Positions 5,123-6,303 of a stretch of DNA of 6,303 nucleotides are shown piece by piece. The translations under genes were made by a program, and so were the position numbers. Origin of the DNA: Gemmatimonadota bacterium (GTDB lineage: Bacteria; Gemmatimonadota; Gemmatimonadetes; Palauibacterales; Palauibacteraceae). Position 1 is the first letter of the stretch. Each line of letters opens with the position of its first letter. The stretch covers positions 1 to 6,303 of the forward strand of contig JAOTWC010000088.1 in assembly GCA_029863105.1 (NCBI GenBank). The letters are read 5' to 3'. The notes beneath the pieces are model-generated. The model searched no databases. It was not told the origin of the DNA and worked only from the letters and a program-made list of their open reading frames with translations.

Positions 5123-6303
5123 TTAGCCGTCTACCTCGACGATCAGCGCGATCCCCTGGCCGCCGCCGATGCAGGCGGAGCCGAGTCCCACGCCGCCCCC
5201 GCGGCGCTTCAGCTCATGAAGAAGGTGCGTCGTGATGCGCGCCCCGGTGGCTCCCAGCGGATGCGTCAGCGCGATGGCACCCCCATCGACGTTCACCTTG
5301 TCACGATCCAGTCCCAGTTCCTTCTCGACTGCGCAGTACTGCGGCGAGAACGCCTCGTTGACCTCGACCAGGTCGATGTCATCCAGCGTCATGCCCGCGC
5401 GTTGCATCGCCGCCCGGGCGGCGGGTGCCGGACCGATGCCCATGATCCGGGGCGGCACTCCGGCAATGGCCCACGATACCAGGCGGCCGATCGGATCCAT
5501 GCCGTGCGCGGCGGCGAATTCCGCGCCACTGACCACGAGGGCGGCGGCTCCGTCTCCAATGCCGCTCGCGTTGCCGGCCGTGACCAGACCGTCGGCCTTG
5601 AAGTAGGGCTTGAGACCCGCCAGGGCTTCGAGCGTCGTCTCCGGACGCATGTGCTCGTCCCGTTCGAACGGGACTTCCTTGCCCCGCTTGTTCATCATCA
5701 CCGGGACGACCTCGGCGTCGAATCGTCCCTCGTCCCAGGCCTGGCTCGCCAGCTGCTGACTCCGCACGGCATAGGCATCCACGTCCGCTCTCGTCAGCGC
5801 GTACTCATCGGCGAGATTCTCCGCGGTCTGGGCCATCGAGAAGCCGCAGTAGGTATCGGTCAGTGACTCCCACAGCGTGTCCTCGAACACCGTGGCGGGC
5901 CCGAGGCGGAGGCCCCAGCGCGCGCCGCGTACCACGTGTGGAGCCTGGCTCATCGACTCCGTCCCACCCGTCAGGCAGACGCGTGACCCGCCGAGCAGAA
6001 TATCCTCTGCGGCGGAGATCACGGCCTGGAATCCGCTCCCGCAGAGCCGGTTGAGCGTTAGAGCCGGCGACGTTTCGGGAAGTCCCGATTGCAGACCGAC
6101 GTGCCGGGCCAGGTACACGGCGTCGGCGCTTGTCTGGATCACGTTGCCGAAATACGTGTGCCCGAACTCTTCCGGAGGCACGCCGGAGCGCTCCACGGCC
6201 GCCGCTCCCGCATGAGATCCGAGCTGGGTCGCCGTATGATCCTTGAGACTTCCGCCAAACGTACCGAACGGCGTTCGGACGGCGGACAGAAAGACGATAT
6301 CCG
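5123..6303 (-). CDS. acetyl-CoA acyltransferase (thiolase), 5' end cut by window edge
   Basis: The enzyme cleaves 3-oxoacyl-CoA with CoA to acetyl-CoA and a shortened acyl-CoA, or condenses two acetyl-CoA, in the cytoplasm. The frame is open from the window edge to TAA at 5123-5125, giving 392 full codons. It begins DIVFLSAVRTPFGTFGG, so only the initiator and perhaps one to three residues are missing. Catalytic residues are intact: the nucleophile Cys87 in LNRLCGSGF, His347 in ALTHPLGATGAR and Cys377 in SACIGGGQGIA; NEAF and GNASG motifs are also present. Stretches such as GGTESMSQAP, FGNVIQTSADAVYLARHVGL and the CIGGGQGIA variant resemble, from memory, the mitochondrial 3-ketoacyl-CoA thiolase ACAA2 more than PhaA/AtoB. 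A degradative or broad-chain role is therefore as likely as strict acetoacetyl-CoA synthesis. GTG at 6196 lies well inside the conserved fold and is not the start. It is the first visible gene of the cluster that also contains the 3-hydroxyacyl-CoA dehydrogenase, its direct pathway partner. Confidence 0.95.
   Translation of the reverse strand, partial: DIVFLSAVRTPFGTFGGSLKDHTATQLGSHAGAAAVERSGVPPEEFGHTYFGNVIQTSADAVYLARHVGLQSGLPETSPALTLNRLCGSGFQAVISAAEDILLGGSRVCLTGGTESMSQAPHVVRGARWGLRLGPATVFEDTLWESLTDTYCGFSMAQTAENLADEYALTRADVDAYAVRSQQLASQAWDEGRFDAEVVPVMMNKRGKEVPFERDEHMRPETTLEALAGLKPYFKADGLVTAGNASGIGDGAAALVVSGAEFAAAHGMDPIGRLVSWAIAGVPPRIMGIGPAPAARAAMQRAGMTLDDIDLVEVNEAFSPQYCAVEKELGLDRDKVNVDGGAIALTHPLGATGARITTHLLHELKRRGGGVGLGSACIGGGQGIALIVEVDG

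Noticed and set aside
3798..5126. Long plus-strand open frame of 442 codons opposite the slipin and membrane-hairpin genes
   Set aside because: It is fully antisense to two well-supported genes, its product is low in recognisable motifs and rich in Arg, His and Pro, and such frames are expected in GC-rich DNA.
5123..6196. Thiolase start at GTG 6196
   Set aside because: The same frame continues to the window edge and encodes the conserved SAVRTPFG N-terminus, so the true start lies outside.

Overview
This is a GC-rich bacterial stretch in which all six genes lie on the minus strand, packed head to tail. In transcription order (right to left) they are: an almost complete thiolase (5123-6303, cut at its 5' end by the window edge); a slipin-type SPFH membrane protein (4146-5084); an uncharacterised protein with a two-helix membrane anchor (3288-4133); a 3-hydroxybutyryl-CoA dehydrogenase (2352-3242); a zinc-dependent medium-chain alcohol dehydrogenase (1271-2338); and recF (1-1169, only the last codons missing). 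Gaps are 38, 12, 45, 13 and 101 bases. The first five genes look like one operon. The larger gap before recF holds a GC-rich hairpin and a possible promoter, so recF may have its own transcription.

Two functional themes are interleaved. Thiolase and 3-hydroxyacyl-CoA dehydrogenase catalyse consecutive, reversible steps of beta-oxidation or of acetoacetyl-CoA/3-hydroxybutyryl-CoA metabolism. The zinc dehydrogenase may act on a related alcohol, aldehyde or ketone, but its substrate cannot be read from sequence. Between the two CoA enzymes sit the slipin and its membrane-hairpin neighbour, which look like a membrane-organisation pair and have no known link to the CoA enzymes. recF, the recombination mediator and ABC-type ATPase, is at the left end; on the visible side it is not next to dnaN or gyrB.

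The organism is a free-living-type, high-GC bacterium. Frequent GTG starts (three of the five starts visible), weak Shine-Dalgarno sequences, the RecF signature variant GSGGQRR and the N-terminal helical module of the membrane-hairpin protein remind me of Gemmatimonadota or a neighbouring phylum. This is a low-confidence impression from memory, not a search. I see no mobile element, CRISPR array, tRNA, rRNA or sign of recent transfer, and no gene-free stretch above 300 bases. The features most worth a second look are the slipin/membrane-hairpin pair inside an acyl-CoA operon, the candidate leaderless recF promoter with an internal direct repeat, and several small RNA-level structures at gene junctions.
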